Of a stretch of DNA of 64,000 nucleotides, positions 51,326 through 60,510 are shown in pieces; the first letter of the stretch is position 1; each line of letters starts with the position of its first letter. Both the position numbers and the translations under genes were made by a program. The stretch spans positions 62,001-126,000 of the forward strand of contig NZ_WXYN01000004.1 of NCBI RefSeq assembly GCF_016881065.1, given 5' to 3'. Under the pieces are notes generated by a model, which saw only the letters and a program-made list of their open reading frames with translations, ran no database searches and was not told where the DNA came from. This stretch comes from Planococcus soli (lineage in GTDB: Bacteria > Bacillota > Bacilli > Bacillales_A > Planococcaceae).

Positions 51326-52507
51326 TTGTATATTATCCATAATGGCAAAATCGTAACTGAGCAATCAATAGTTGAAGGGTTCGCAGTCGTAGTGGAAGGG
51401 GAAATTATCCAGTCAATCATTCGGGAAGAACAGGTGGTAGATTATCCCGATGCCAGGCTGATTGATGCCAATGGAGGCTACATTTCTCCAGGTTTTATTG
51501 ATATACATTCCGATTACATCGAAACGATCGCTTCTCCGCGTCCGACCAGTATGATGGACTTCGACATCAGCTTGCGGGAAGCAGAAAAAATCCTGATCAG
51601 CCATGGCATCACAACAATGTTCCATTCCTTATCATTCTACAAAGAAGACGTGTTTTCACATAAACCGATGCGCAATCCGAACAATATCCAGCGTATGGTG
51701 GATGCCATCGAAGCGACGCATAACCGGCTGCATTTGATCCGCCATCGTTTGCATGCCCGTTTCGAAATCGATAACATCGATGAAGTGGACCAACTGGTGA
51801 GAAATATCGAGGATGGCAAAGTGCATCTGTTGTCATTCATGGACCACACGCCAGGACAAGGCCAATACAGGAACTTGGAAGTCTACCGGGAAACTTTGAA
51901 AGGCTACCGGGAAATTTCGGATGAAGACGTCAATGTGCTCATCGCAGAGCGCCAGAGTACGGAATATTTGGCTGCAGAGAAAATTAAAGAAGTAGCAGAT
52001 ATTGCGCTTGCTCGCGGGATCGCTGTTGCTTCCCATGATGACGACGATGTTAAGAAACTGGATTTAGTGCAAAGTTTCGGCACCACCATCAGTGAGTTTC
52101 CGATTACTCTGGAAGTCGCCATCAAAGCAAAAGAAATGGGCATCCATACCATCGCCGGAGCTCCCAATGTGATGTTGGGCGGCTCCCATTCCGGCAATCT
52201 GTCCGCAGCGGAAGCCATCGGACACGGCTGTATGGATATCCTGTGCAGCGACTATTATCCTCCGGCTTTGCTGCATGCGGTCTTTGATCTGCATGAGAAA
52301 TACGGCAACGATTTGCACGCAATGTTCCAGATGGTCACGTTGAATCCGGCAAAAGCAGTGAAAATGGACGACGAGCTTGGATCGATCAAACCAGGTAAAA
52401 GAGCCGACCTATTGGTGATTGAACGCATGGATGACGGCTACCCGATGCTGACGGCAACAATGGTCAATGGCGCGTTGATTACGACTACGAACTACCGGAT
52501 AAAATAA
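51326..52507 (+). CDS. phnM: ribose-1-methylphosphonate triphosphate diphosphatase PhnM
   Basis: A 393-aa amidohydrolase-fold enzyme removing pyrophosphate from the alpha-D-ribose 1-alkylphosphonate 5-triphosphate made by the core. Metal ligands: GFIDIHSDYIE (HxD), a central Lys/Glu region, FMDHTPGQGQY, ASHDDDD and the final Asp in CSDYYPPAL. Start TTG 51326 lies behind AGGAGG; the frame opens earlier inside phnK. A 90-bp gap with a GC-rich palindrome (GCGACGTCGC near 52551) separates it from phnL. Confidence 0.93.
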   Translation: MYIIHNGKIVTEQSIVEGFAVVVEGEIIQSIIREEQVVDYPDARLIDANGGYISPGFIDIHSDYIETIASPRPTSMMDFDISLREAEKILISHGITTMFHSLSFYKEDVFSHKPMRNPNNIQRMVDAIEATHNRLHLIRHRLHARFEIDNIDEVDQLVRNIEDGKVHLLSFMDHTPGQGQYRNLEVYRETLKGYREISDEDVNVLIAERQSTEYLAAEKIKEVADIALARGIAVASHDDDDVKKLDLVQSFGTTISEFPITLEVAIKAKEMGIHTIAGAPNVMLGGSHSGNLSAAEAIGHGCMDILCSDYYPPALLHAVFDLHEKYGNDLHAMFQMVTLNPAKAVKMDDELGSIKPGKRADLLVIERMDDGYPMLTATMVNGALITTTNYRIK

Positions 52508-52597
52508 CGAAAAGCGGAAGCGCAAAATAGCTGAAGCTAACCTAAGAGCGCGACGTCGCGTCGCAACGATTCTTAAGCTGAAAAAGGAGGCAATACT

Positions 52598-53323
52598 ATG
52601 GCAATGCTGGAAATAGCGGGCTTTGAGAAACGCTTCACCATCCATCATTTAAATAAAGTCATGCCGGCTATAAAAGACATCCATTTTTCCTTGGAAACAG
52701 GTGAATTTATCGGCATCGTCGGAAAAAGCGGCAGCGGCAAATCGACCATTTTAAAAAGTATCTATCGCACCTATTTGCCGGATCATGGAAAGATGATGTA
52801 CGATTCTTCCGCTTTTGGAGTGGTGGACCTGGCACATATTACGGAGCGGCAAATGCTGCACTTGCGGAAATACGAAATTGGCTATGTTTCTCAGTTTTTG
52901 AATGTCATGCCACGGACGACCTGCCGCCAGTTGGTAACCAATGCCTTATTGGAGATGGGTTCGACGGAGGCAGTGGCCGGCGGGGAAGCAGAAAAAGCGT
53001 TGGCTCACTTCGAAATCGATCCGAAACTTTGGGACAGTTACCCGAATACTTTTTCAGGGGGCGAAAAGTTGCGCCTGAACATCGCGATGGCGACGGTTAA
53101 ACAACCGCGTTTGCTGCTGCTCGATGAACCGACTGCAAGCTTGGATCAGCAATCGAAAATGAAGGTCCGTGAAATAATCGAAAAGTTGAAGCTTAACGGC
53201 ACAACCCTGGTTGGGATTTTTCATGACATTGAATTCATGGAAGGGCTTTGCGATAAAGTTTATGACATGCAAACGAGAAAGCTGACTGTCGGTGAAAAAG
53301 TGGGTGTGGGCGCTGAAAGCTGA
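52598..53323 (+). CDS. phnL: C-P lyase ATP-binding protein PhnL
   Basis: A 241-aa ABC ATPase: GKSGSGKST, the PhnL-type Q-loop region IGYVSQFLNVMPRTTCRQLV, signature FSGGEKLRLNIAMA, and LLLLDEPTASLD. PhnL is required for loading phosphonate onto ribose. AAGGAGG precedes the ATG. Its 3' end overlaps the PHP gene by 32 nt. The order phnM-phnL is inverted relative to E. coli phnKLM. Confidence 0.92.
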   Translation: MAMLEIAGFEKRFTIHHLNKVMPAIKDIHFSLETGEFIGIVGKSGSGKSTILKSIYRTYLPDHGKMMYDSSAFGVVDLAHITERQMLHLRKYEIGYVSQFLNVMPRTTCRQLVTNALLEMGSTEAVAGGEAEKALAHFEIDPKLWDSYPNTFSGGEKLRLNIAMATVKQPRLLLLDEPTASLDQQSKMKVREIIEKLKLNGTTLVGIFHDIEFMEGLCDKVYDMQTRKLTVGEKVGVGAES

Positions 53324-54128
53324 TTTGCATGTCCATAGCCATTATTCAGACGGAGCGGATTCAGTAGAGAGAGTCATTAAAAAGGCGAAAAAAGCCGGGC
53401 TTACAGCCATCAGTTTTGTCGATCATGACACAGTGTCAGGTTGGCAGGAACAACAACAGATTGCTGAAACCTATAGCATTCAAGCGATACCTGGAATTGA
53501 AATTTCGGCTTATGATTTCAAGCGGCAGCGAAAAGTGCATATACTGGGCTATCACTTTTCTCCGGAAGCGCCATCCATCACTAGGCTATGCAGCGAATTG
53601 CTGAAACTTCGACACAACCATTCGATGTGGCAAGTGAGCCAAATTCAAGCAGCTGGATTTAACTTGGATGCCGAAGCAGTCATAGAGTCGGCGAAGCCAT
53701 CAGCCACTGTCTACAAGCAGCATATTATGCAGCAGCTGACTGATGCCCACTATACATCTAAAGAATACAAGTTTCTTTATAAAAGTTTGTTCAAAGGGAC
53801 GGGTGTCGCAGCAGGCGACGTTGATTATGTTGATGCAGCAGAGGCCGTCCGGGCCATTGTCGCTGATGGGGGCCTGGCTGTTGTGGCGCATCCGGGACAG
53901 CTCGATTCCTTTGATCTGGTACCCGAGTTGCTGGAAGCGGGCCTGGGTGGAATCGAACGCAATCATTTCGACCATTCAGCCAAAGACCATCAAAAAGTGG
54001 AAGAGCTTGCCCAGCAATACGGTTTGGTGATGACCGGCGGCAGTGATTACCATGGAGCTTTCGGTACAGCTGTAGAGCCTGGAGATATCGTCAGCCCTGA
54101 AGATATTAACATCATTAAAAGACTATGA
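53292..54128 (+). CDS. PHP-family phosphodiesterase in phn operon (PhnPP-like)
   Basis: A 278-aa PHP-domain metallo-phosphoesterase. Ligand motifs: DLHVHSHYSDG (two His, Asp), VDHDTVSG, PGIEISAYD (Glu), VVAHPGQ, RNHFDHS and the last SDYHG. A PHP cyclic phosphodiesterase in phn clusters (PhnPP) has been described to open 5-phosphoribosyl 1,2-cyclic phosphate, replacing the beta-lactamase-fold PhnP. No phnP is present here, so this assignment fits. The GTG start inside phnL is the best available, with no strong ribosome site, so coupling is likely. Confidence 0.82.
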   Translation: MKKWVWALKADLHVHSHYSDGADSVERVIKKAKKAGLTAISFVDHDTVSGWQEQQQIAETYSIQAIPGIEISAYDFKRQRKVHILGYHFSPEAPSITRLCSELLKLRHNHSMWQVSQIQAAGFNLDAEAVIESAKPSATVYKQHIMQQLTDAHYTSKEYKFLYKSLFKGTGVAAGDVDYVDAAEAVRAIVADGGLAVVAHPGQLDSFDLVPELLEAGLGGIERNHFDHSAKDHQKVEELAQQYGLVMTGGSDYHGAFGTAVEPGDIVSPEDINIIKRL

Positions 54129-54231
54129 AGTTCCTGTAAATTTCAGTATTTAGTTTTTGAGTTGTGTTGTAATGAAACAGACAAAGCAGGGACGCCTGCT
54201 CATTCCGGATACACAAAAAGGAGAATCGACC

Positions 54232-55272
54232 ATGAAGAAGAAAAGTTCAGCAATGGCACTATTGGTTGGAGCGGCTTTACTGTTATCAGCATGTTCGGAA
54301 GGCAACGCGGAAGCAGGCAAGACAGAAGTGGATGATGTGATAAAAGTGGTCTGGTACCCAAATGAATCGGGATCGGACATGACTTCTTCCCGTGATGAAA
54401 TTGGAGCAGCTATCGAACAAGCGACAGGCAAAGAAGTCGAGCACCAATTGACAACCGATTACGCCATTGCGATTGAGACATTGGTCAATAATAATGCAGA
54501 TTTGGCGTTTATGGGTGCACAGGGATATATTGAAGCAAAAAATGGAAACGATGCAGTTGAACCATTGGTCGTGCCAACAGGAGAATCAGGTACAATCGAG
54601 GATGCAATTTACCATAGTTGGCTGGCAGTTAATGTCGATGCTCAAGAAGAGTTCCAAGTGGACGGCGAATTCTCACTGGATACGCTGGAACAGAAAAAGA
54701 TGTCCTTTGTTTCAAATAGCTCCACATCCGGGTTTGTTGTCCCTTCTTCAACCATCATCAGCCATTTCGCTGAGCAATCCGGCTATGAAAACCTGACAGC
54801 GGAAGACTTGATGGAAGGCGGTCCATTATTCTCACAAGTGCTTTTCGGAAACTCTCACCAAGGGTCAGCTGTGAACTTATTGAATGATAGCGCAGAAGTA
54901 GCTGCATTCTGTGATACGTGCGTTGAAAACTACGTGGAAGTAACGGAAGGCGAAGCCAACGAAGTCGGCTCAATCTATAAAGTCAAAGATGATGCGGCGG
55001 AACCGTTTAATACAGTAACAGGCGGTGAATTTGCGTTGATGGGCGTTACACCTGTACTGAATGCCCCGTTTGTAGCCAATATGGAAGTGCTTGGCCAAGA
55101 GGATTATGACGCTTTACAAGAATTATTCACTTCAGACGAAATCGCAAACAACGAAAAAATCTTTGTGCCGGAAGACTCGGGCGAATCAGGACTGTTCTTC
55201 AAATCAGCAGATGAGCGTTTTGCACCAGTTGAAGATGCATGGTTCGATCCAATCCGTGAACTATCTAAATAA
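54232..55272 (+). CDS. phnD: phosphonate ABC transporter binding lipoprotein PhnD
   Basis: A 346-aa lipoprotein: signal LLVGAALLLSAC with lipobox LSAC, then a type II periplasmic-binding fold beginning IKVVWYPNESGSDMT. Ligand-loop region LAFMGAQGYIEAK and SNSSTSGFVVPSSTI match PhnD. It delivers phosphonates to the PhnC/PhnE importer. ATG 54232 follows AAAAGGAG. A partial hairpin (about 55283-55320) lies before phnC and may set the binding-protein excess. Confidence 0.92.
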   Translation: MKKKSSAMALLVGAALLLSACSEGNAEAGKTEVDDVIKVVWYPNESGSDMTSSRDEIGAAIEQATGKEVEHQLTTDYAIAIETLVNNNADLAFMGAQGYIEAKNGNDAVEPLVVPTGESGTIEDAIYHSWLAVNVDAQEEFQVDGEFSLDTLEQKKMSFVSNSSTSGFVVPSSTIISHFAEQSGYENLTAEDLMEGGPLFSQVLFGNSHQGSAVNLLNDSAEVAAFCDTCVENYVEVTEGEANEVGSIYKVKDDAAEPFNTVTGGEFALMGVTPVLNAPFVANMEVLGQEDYDALQELFTSDEIANNEKIFVPEDSGESGLFFKSADERFAPVEDAWFDPIRELSK

Positions 55273-55350
55273 TAACCGAAAGACAGCCGCACGTTCCCTT
55301 CAAGGAGAATGCGCTGTCTGAAAAATTAAGGTGAAGAGGAGACGATGAGC

Positions 55351-56133
55351 ATGTCTTTACTGCAAATCAAAGATCTCGGAAAGTCCTATAATTCGGATGC
55401 GAAAGTGCTGCAAGGGTTGAATTTTGAAGTGGAATCTGGTGAATTTCTATCGATCATCGGACCTTCTGGAGCTGGTAAATCGACACTTCTCCGATGCATC
55501 AATCGAATGGTCGAAATTGATGAAGGAAAAGTTGTTTTCGATGGTCAGGAAGTCGGAAAGTTGAACAAAAAAGAACTGCGAAAAGTGCGTACGAATATCG
55601 GTATGATTTTTCAGCATTACAATTTGGTGCCGCGCTTATCGGTTATTGAAAACGTGCTGCACGGACGATTTGGCTATAAGACAACAATTCAAGGGGTTTT
55701 GGGGCGTTTTACGGAAGCAGAAAAAGAACATGCCTTTTTCCTTTTGAAAAAGTTGGGCATTGAAGAGCATGCTTATAAACGTTGTGATCAGTTGAGCGGC
55801 GGTCAGCAGCAACGTGTAGGCATTGCGCGTTCACTGATCCAAGAACCAAAAATCGTCCTATGCGATGAACCCATTGCGTCGCTCGATCCCAACGCTTCAA
55901 AAGTGATTATGGACCATTTAAAGTCAATCACCCAAGAGCTTGGCATCACTTGTATCGTCAATCTCCACCAAGTAGAGATAGCTAAAAGCTACTCTGACCG
56001 GATTATCGGTTTGAACAAGGGCGGAATCGTCTTTGATGGACCAAGTTACAGGCTGCACCGAAACCATACCGATCAGATTTATGGCACACAGACACAGGCT
56101 ACTCCAGAAATCCGTGAACTAATCATGGTGTAA
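55351..56133 (+). CDS. phnC: phosphonate ABC transporter ATPase PhnC
   Basis: A 260-aa ABC ATPase: GPSGAGKST (Walker A), MIFQHYNLVPRLSVIENVLHGRFG (Q-loop with the PhnC-typical ENVL stretch), LSGGQQQRVGIARSL, LCDEPIASLDP and a switch His in NLHQVE. Start ATG 55351 is 8 nt from GAGGAG; an ATG two codons earlier is too close. Energises uptake through the two PhnE proteins downstream. Confidence 0.92.
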   Translation: MSLLQIKDLGKSYNSDAKVLQGLNFEVESGEFLSIIGPSGAGKSTLLRCINRMVEIDEGKVVFDGQEVGKLNKKELRKVRTNIGMIFQHYNLVPRLSVIENVLHGRFGYKTTIQGVLGRFTEAEKEHAFFLLKKLGIEEHAYKRCDQLSGGQQQRVGIARSLIQEPKIVLCDEPIASLDPNASKVIMDHLKSITQELGITCIVNLHQVEIAKSYSDRIIGLNKGGIVFDGPSYRLHRNHTDQIYGTQTQATPEIRELIMV

Positions 56134-56145
56134 GGGGCAATTACA

Positions 56146-56934
56146 GTGAATGAAAAAACAATGAAAGCCAGCCGAAAATGGCAGACAATCTTTTTTATCC
56201 TGCTGATTATTGGAATGACTCTTGCGTCTTCCGCAATTACCGGATTCAATATAATCCATGGAATCGCCACTTTGCCAAAAGCGGGCGCTTGGATCCTCTC
56301 AAATCTGATGATTACCCAGGAATCTCTTGAACGCCTTCCAACGATTTTGGAGAAATTGCTTGAAACAATTCTTATGTCGATTGCAGCCACAACAACCGGT
56401 ACGGCCGTTGCATTCTTTTTAAGTTTGATGGGTTCGAAAACAACAGGAACCAAAAAAGTCTTTGGCGTGTTTGCGCGGTTTGTCGCATCCGCCTCTCGAA
56501 ATATACCGGTTGTAGCTTGGGCATTGATTCTCTTGCTGTCTTTTGGACAAAACTCGGTGACTGGATACTTAGCCTTATTTGTGGGCTCTGTTGGTTTTCT
56601 GACAAGAGCTTTTATCGAATCGATAGACGAAGCAAGCCAAAGTGCGGTTGAAGCTTTGCGGGCAACCGGTGCGACATATTTTCAGATTGTTTTTAAAGCG
56701 GTTGTGCCTCAATGCATGCCACAGATGATTAGCTGGATTTTATTTATGATTGAAACCAATATCCGCAACGCCACTTTAGTAGGCATCTTAACCGGTACAG
56801 GAATCGGTTATACGTTTGACCTGTACTACAAGACATTAAATTACAATGCTGTCGCCTTGGTCACATTCAGTATTATTATTGCTGTGATTGTCATCGAGCT
56901 GATGTCAAATTATATCAGGAAGGTGATTATCTAA
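56146..56934 (+). CDS. phnE: phosphonate ABC permease PhnE (first copy)
   Basis: A 262-aa inner-membrane permease with about six helices and the EAA loop VEALRATGATYFQIVFKAVVPQCMP. GTG start 56146 after AAGGGGC. The end overlaps the next permease start (TAATG), so the two form a heterodimer by the usual logic of phnE1-phnE2 pairs. Confidence 0.9.
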   Translation: MNEKTMKASRKWQTIFFILLIIGMTLASSAITGFNIIHGIATLPKAGAWILSNLMITQESLERLPTILEKLLETILMSIAATTTGTAVAFFLSLMGSKTTGTKKVFGVFARFVASASRNIPVVAWALILLLSFGQNSVTGYLALFVGSVGFLTRAFIESIDEASQSAVEALRATGATYFQIVFKAVVPQCMPQMISWILFMIETNIRNATLVGILTGTGIGYTFDLYYKTLNYNAVALVTFSIIIAVIVIELMSNYIRKVII

Positions 56935-57788
56935 TGGATGCAAGTACATACATAAAACGTGAAGCCAGCGGCCGGATAGCAATTAAGATGGGAAGCAAGT
57001 CGGAACGCGTCATGACATGGACCGTTACGGTGCTCATAGCCCTGACGATTGCGGCGTTTTTATTCTTCGATTACACGGGACTGGACTTGTCCAAGGCGAT
57101 CCCGGAAACTTTCTATAATTTAAAAAAGATGTTTCTGGAACCTGCGCTATCCCATTTCACTTGGGGGCAAGCATTTTATCAAATGGGCGTCACATTAGGG
57201 TTGGCATTTTTGTCAACAATATTTGGAGCCATCATCGCGTTTTTTCTGGCACTGATGGCGGCATCGAATTTATCAAAAGCGTGGATTTCAAAAACAGTGC
57301 GAGTCATTGTCGCTTTTGTTCGTGCGGTTCCAACTGTTTTATGGGTATTGATTTTTGCCATTGCAGCTGGATTAGGCAGTGAAGCAGCAGTGCTCGGCAT
57401 GTTGTTCCACTCGATCGCTTACTTGGTTAAAGCATTTTCAGAAGCTTTTGAAGAAGTAGATCAAGGAATCATTGAAGCATTGCGTGCAACAGGAGCCAAC
57501 TGGTGGCATATCGTCGTGCATGCGGTTCTCCCATCCACTTTCACCTATCTTTTGTCTTGGACATTCCTGCGCTTTGAAATTAATTTTGCGGTGGCAGTTG
57601 CCATGGGCGCAGCTGCAGGAGCAGGTGGAATCGGCTTTGAATTATTCATGGCTTCCGGATTCTATTTCGATTTGCGGGAAGTGGGAATGATCACTTACAT
57701 GATTTTAATTTTTGCCATCGTCTTAGAAATCCTATCGACCAAGATGAAGGAGCGCTATTTCCCGGCAGCTGCAAAATCTGCAAATTGA
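56934..57788 (+). CDS. phnE2: phosphonate ABC permease PhnE (second copy)
   Basis: A 284-aa permease related to the preceding one: EAA loop IIEALRATGANWWHIVVHAVLPSTF, six predicted helices, and an N-terminal cytoplasmic extension of about 25 residues. ATG 56934 overlaps the stop of the first PhnE. Last gene of the phn operon; no strong hairpin follows before the SDR gene at 57881. Confidence 0.9.
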   Translation: MDASTYIKREASGRIAIKMGSKSERVMTWTVTVLIALTIAAFLFFDYTGLDLSKAIPETFYNLKKMFLEPALSHFTWGQAFYQMGVTLGLAFLSTIFGAIIAFFLALMAASNLSKAWISKTVRVIVAFVRAVPTVLWVLIFAIAAGLGSEAAVLGMLFHSIAYLVKAFSEAFEEVDQGIIEALRATGANWWHIVVHAVLPSTFTYLLSWTFLRFEINFAVAVAMGAAAGAGGIGFELFMASGFYFDLREVGMITYMILIFAIVLEILSTKMKERYFPAAAKSAN

Positions 57789-57880
57789 GGATTTCCACTT
57801 CTTCAGAAAAGTTGTAATAATCTGATTACTATGGTTTGATAGAAGGTGAGAGAATTTTCCAACATGAGGAGGATGAATAG

Positions 57881-58624
57881 ATGAATTTAGCAGGGAAAGT
57901 GGCAATCGTTACAGGTGGAGCATCCGGTATTGGCTTGGCAACAGCAAAAGCGTTTCTTGAAAAAGGGGCAAAAGTGGTGATTGCTGACTTTAACGAAGAA
58001 GGCGGCCAAAAGGCGGAACAGCAGCTGAAGCAGGGAAACGCCGACATCGTTTTCGTTAAGGTCGATGTAGCCAGCGAGGCATCGGTTGAACAATTGGTTG
58101 CGGCAACAGTCGAGCGCTACGGAAGAGTTGACATTATGGTCAACAATGCGGGCATCGGCGTCCTCGGAGTCACCCATGAATTGACGTATGAAGACTACCA
58201 TAAGGTCATTTCCATCAACCAGGATGGTGTCTTTTTCGGTGCCAAACACGCGATTAAGAACATGCTGAAAAATGGCGATGGCGGTGTCATCATCAACACA
58301 TCCTCCATTTTGGGATCTGTTGGTGAAGGCGGTGCATTTGCTTATAATGCCACTAAAGGTGCGGTAAACCTGATGACCAAATCCCTGGCATTGCAATACG
58401 CAGAGCATGGAATTCGAGTAAATGCATTGGCACCCGGCTATGTGGAGTCCGGTATGGTCAGTAAAGAGGCTTTGGGTGACTTTTATGACGCATTGGTGGA
58501 CAAGCATCCTGTCGGAAGACTGGGGCAGCCGGAAGAAATTGCACATGCCATGGTATTCCTTGTTGAAAATGAATTTGTAACGGGCAGTACACTAATGGTC
58601 GACGGTGGCTATACCGCTCAGTAA
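57881..58624 (+). CDS. short-chain dehydrogenase
   Basis: A 247-aa classical SDR: VTGGASGIGLATAKAF, ADFNEEGG (Asp after strand 2 suggests NAD), NNAGIGVLG, INTSSILGSVG (Ser), YNATKGA (Tyr, Lys), ALAPGYVESGMV and TGSTLMVDGGYTAQ. Substrate unknown. Ribosome site AGGAGG. It follows the phn operon by 92 bp and could be read through from it. A weak terminator (AGAGAGC with GGCTCTT, about 58636-58664) follows. Confidence 0.85.
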   Translation: MNLAGKVAIVTGGASGIGLATAKAFLEKGAKVVIADFNEEGGQKAEQQLKQGNADIVFVKVDVASEASVEQLVAATVERYGRVDIMVNNAGIGVLGVTHELTYEDYHKVISINQDGVFFGAKHAIKNMLKNGDGGVIINTSSILGSVGEGGAFAYNATKGAVNLMTKSLALQYAEHGIRVNALAPGYVESGMVSKEALGDFYDALVDKHPVGRLGQPEEIAHAMVFLVENEFVTGSTLMVDGGYTAQ

Positions 58625-58769
58625 ATAAGAGGTACAAGAGAGCTGCTGCATGTGGCTCTTTTTCTATTGGAAAGTTTTATTTGCACTCATTAGGGAATTT
58701 TCAAATAACGTGGCTGTATGAAAAAAACGGCATTCAACAAGGAGAAGCCGAATCGAAAGGAGGAGCTGT

Positions 58770-59468
58770 ATGAAGAAACTGGGAATGATCGGAGGGACAG
58801 GACCTGAGTCCACGGTCGATTACTACCAAACCATTATCAGTGAGTTCCAGCAGCGGACTGGAAACCAGGAAAGCCTGCCTGAATTGCTGATCTACAGCAT
58901 CAATATGTACAAAATATTCGATTTGCTCGAAAGTGGACAGGAAGAGGAACTGGCGGAATATTTGGCAGCTGCTGTACTAAGCCTGGAAAGAGGAGGGGCG
59001 GATTTCGCTGTCATTTCGGCCAACACACCGCACCTCGTCTTTAAACAGATTCAGCAGAAAGTGAACATCCCGATGATCAGCATTGTTGAAGCAACATACC
59101 GCAAAGCTCAGGATATGAAGCTTCAAAAGATTGGCCTATTGGGGACCCAATTCACCATGGAAAGCGATTTTTTTAAAAATCCATTTATCGCAAACGGCCA
59201 AGAGGTAGTTGTGCCAAACAAAGATGAACAGCAATTTATTCATGGGAAAATCGTTGAGGAGCTGGAAAAGGGAATTGTCAAAGAAAAAACGAAAAAAGAG
59301 CTTTTGGGGATTGCCCAACGGCTGATTGAGCAGCAGGGTATCGAAGGTCTTATTCTCGGCTGCACCGAGTTTCCGATGATCTTCAAACCGGAAGACCTGG
59401 ATATTCCTCAATTGAATACTGTCAAGATTCATGTTGATGAGATTGTCAAAATGATTTTAAGCGACTGA
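58770..59468 (+). CDS. aspartate/glutamate racemase-family protein
   Basis: A 232-aa Asp/Glu racemase-family protein: MKKLGMIGGTGPESTVDYYQTI at the N-terminus and LILGCTEFPMIF with the second catalytic Cys. The first catalytic Cys, normally in a CNTxH motif, is replaced: the sequence reads ISANTPHLVF. Some members use other residues there, so activity could be one-base or on a different substrate. GGAGG precedes the ATG. Stand-alone gene. Confidence 0.82.
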   Translation: MKKLGMIGGTGPESTVDYYQTIISEFQQRTGNQESLPELLIYSINMYKIFDLLESGQEEELAEYLAAAVLSLERGGADFAVISANTPHLVFKQIQQKVNIPMISIVEATYRKAQDMKLQKIGLLGTQFTMESDFFKNPFIANGQEVVVPNKDEQQFIHGKIVEELEKGIVKEKTKKELLGIAQRLIEQQGIEGLILGCTEFPMIFKPEDLDIPQLNTVKIHVDEIVKMILSD

Positions 59469-59497
59469 TCCATAGAGTCAGCCAATTCAATGCCCAA

Positions 59498-59530
59498 AAA
59501 CCGTCCTGACTGTGTGGAACGGTTTTTTTC
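59498..59530 (+). terminator. terminator after the racemase-family gene
   Basis: AAAAACCGT pairs with ACGGTTTTT, followed by T residues. Confidence 0.85.
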
Positions 59531-59631
59531 TCTGCAGACCCGATGAGAATCAGCTGGATGGAAAACCGGCGCTGGATAAAGTATGATAAAACCACAAGCT
59601 AAACCCTTGCCTTTAAAGGAGGTGATATCAG

Positions 59632-59730
59632 ATGACAATCGGTGTCCAATTGTCAGCGTCAGAAAAAACTCATGCAAAGCCTGGTATTTGGAGAGGCGAT
59701 ACTTTGCATGGGGCTACAAGCAATCTTTAA
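59632..59730 (+). CDS. possible 32-aa peptide with near-ideal ribosome site
   Basis: ATG 59632 follows AAAGGAGGTGATATC, almost fully complementary to the 16S rRNA 3' end. The frame encodes MTIGVQLSASEKTHAKPGIW then RGDTLHGATSNL and stops at 59730. No signal peptide or membrane segment. A symmetric GCAAAG/CTTTGC pair lies inside the frame. It could be a real small protein or a leader peptide for the FusB-like gene 85 bp downstream. Confidence 0.45.
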   Translation: MTIGVQLSASEKTHAKPGIWRGDTLHGATSNL

Positions 59731-59814
59731 TCGCTCCCGCAAAATCCAGCCGTTCTTTCTGCCCGGCTTTCTTCCTTATACATGCAGCGAAAAAAACATA
59801 AGGAGTGGGCTCAT

Positions 59815-60501
59815 ATGATCCATGTTAAAGAAACAGACCACAACAGCGACAGCACGGCGGACAATCTGAAAGCATTTATCCGGAACGACCAATACAATTT
59901 CATCAAGGACCAGACCAAAATTCTGGTGGCAGGACAAGCCAGCACAAATGATGCAGAGGTATTGAATGTCCTGAGGCATCTTGCGCACGAAAAAGTGTAT
60001 AAGCTGTTCCCATCCCTCACAGAGCAGCAAAAGAAAATCCTCCAGCCGTTGGTGCAGGTAAAAGAACTCGGTGATGCGGAAACTTTTTTGGAACAGCTTC
60101 AGCCCTACATCATTCCATTTAACGCAGTCAGCGACCAGGGATTGAAAAAGCTATTTCCTAAAGCAAAAAAATTGAAGGGTCCGAAGCTTGAGAATATCAA
60201 CCTTGGCCGGACTTCCTATTTAGCCTGGACGGAAAGTTCTAATTTGATGTATTTGGTGGTCCATGAAAACGATGGATTGATCGGTGTTCAAGGCAGCTTT
60301 ACCCGCAGCGGCAAGCAGGGCATATGCACTTTATGCAACCGCCATAGTGAAGTCGGCATGTTCATCGCCAAAACGAAAAGCTCGGGACAGGATCAGTTTA
60401 TCAAGCGAGGCAATTACATTTGCCAGGATTCTGCAGCCTGCAATAACAATGTCAAAACGCTGGACCGCTTGAATGAATTTATCGGCCAGTTCCAGAAATA
60501 A
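59815..60501 (+). CDS. FusB/FusC-like EF-G-binding protein
   Basis: A 228-aa two-domain protein. The N-terminal helical domain (about 1-95) is followed by a C-terminal treble-clef zinc domain with four Cys: GICTLCNRHSEVGMF and NYICQDSAACN, plus LAWTESSNLMYLV. This matches the FBP (FusB-type) family, which binds elongation factor G and frees it from the ribosome; acquired members give fusidic acid resistance, while chromosomal ones occur widely in Bacillota. Start ATG 59815 after AAGGAGTGG. The upstream 32-aa frame may regulate it, as leader peptides do for fusB. Confidence 0.82.
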   Translation: MIHVKETDHNSDSTADNLKAFIRNDQYNFIKDQTKILVAGQASTNDAEVLNVLRHLAHEKVYKLFPSLTEQQKKILQPLVQVKELGDAETFLEQLQPYIIPFNAVSDQGLKKLFPKAKKLKGPKLENINLGRTSYLAWTESSNLMYLVVHENDGLIGVQGSFTRSGKQGICTLCNRHSEVGMFIAKTKSSGQDQFIKRGNYICQDSAACNNNVKTLDRLNEFIGQFQK

Positions 60502-60510
60502 AAAACACAA

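Noticed and set aside
57887-58546. 219-codon frame opposite the SDR gene
   Set aside because: Antisense shadow; Cys/His-rich composition typical of reversed coding sequence.
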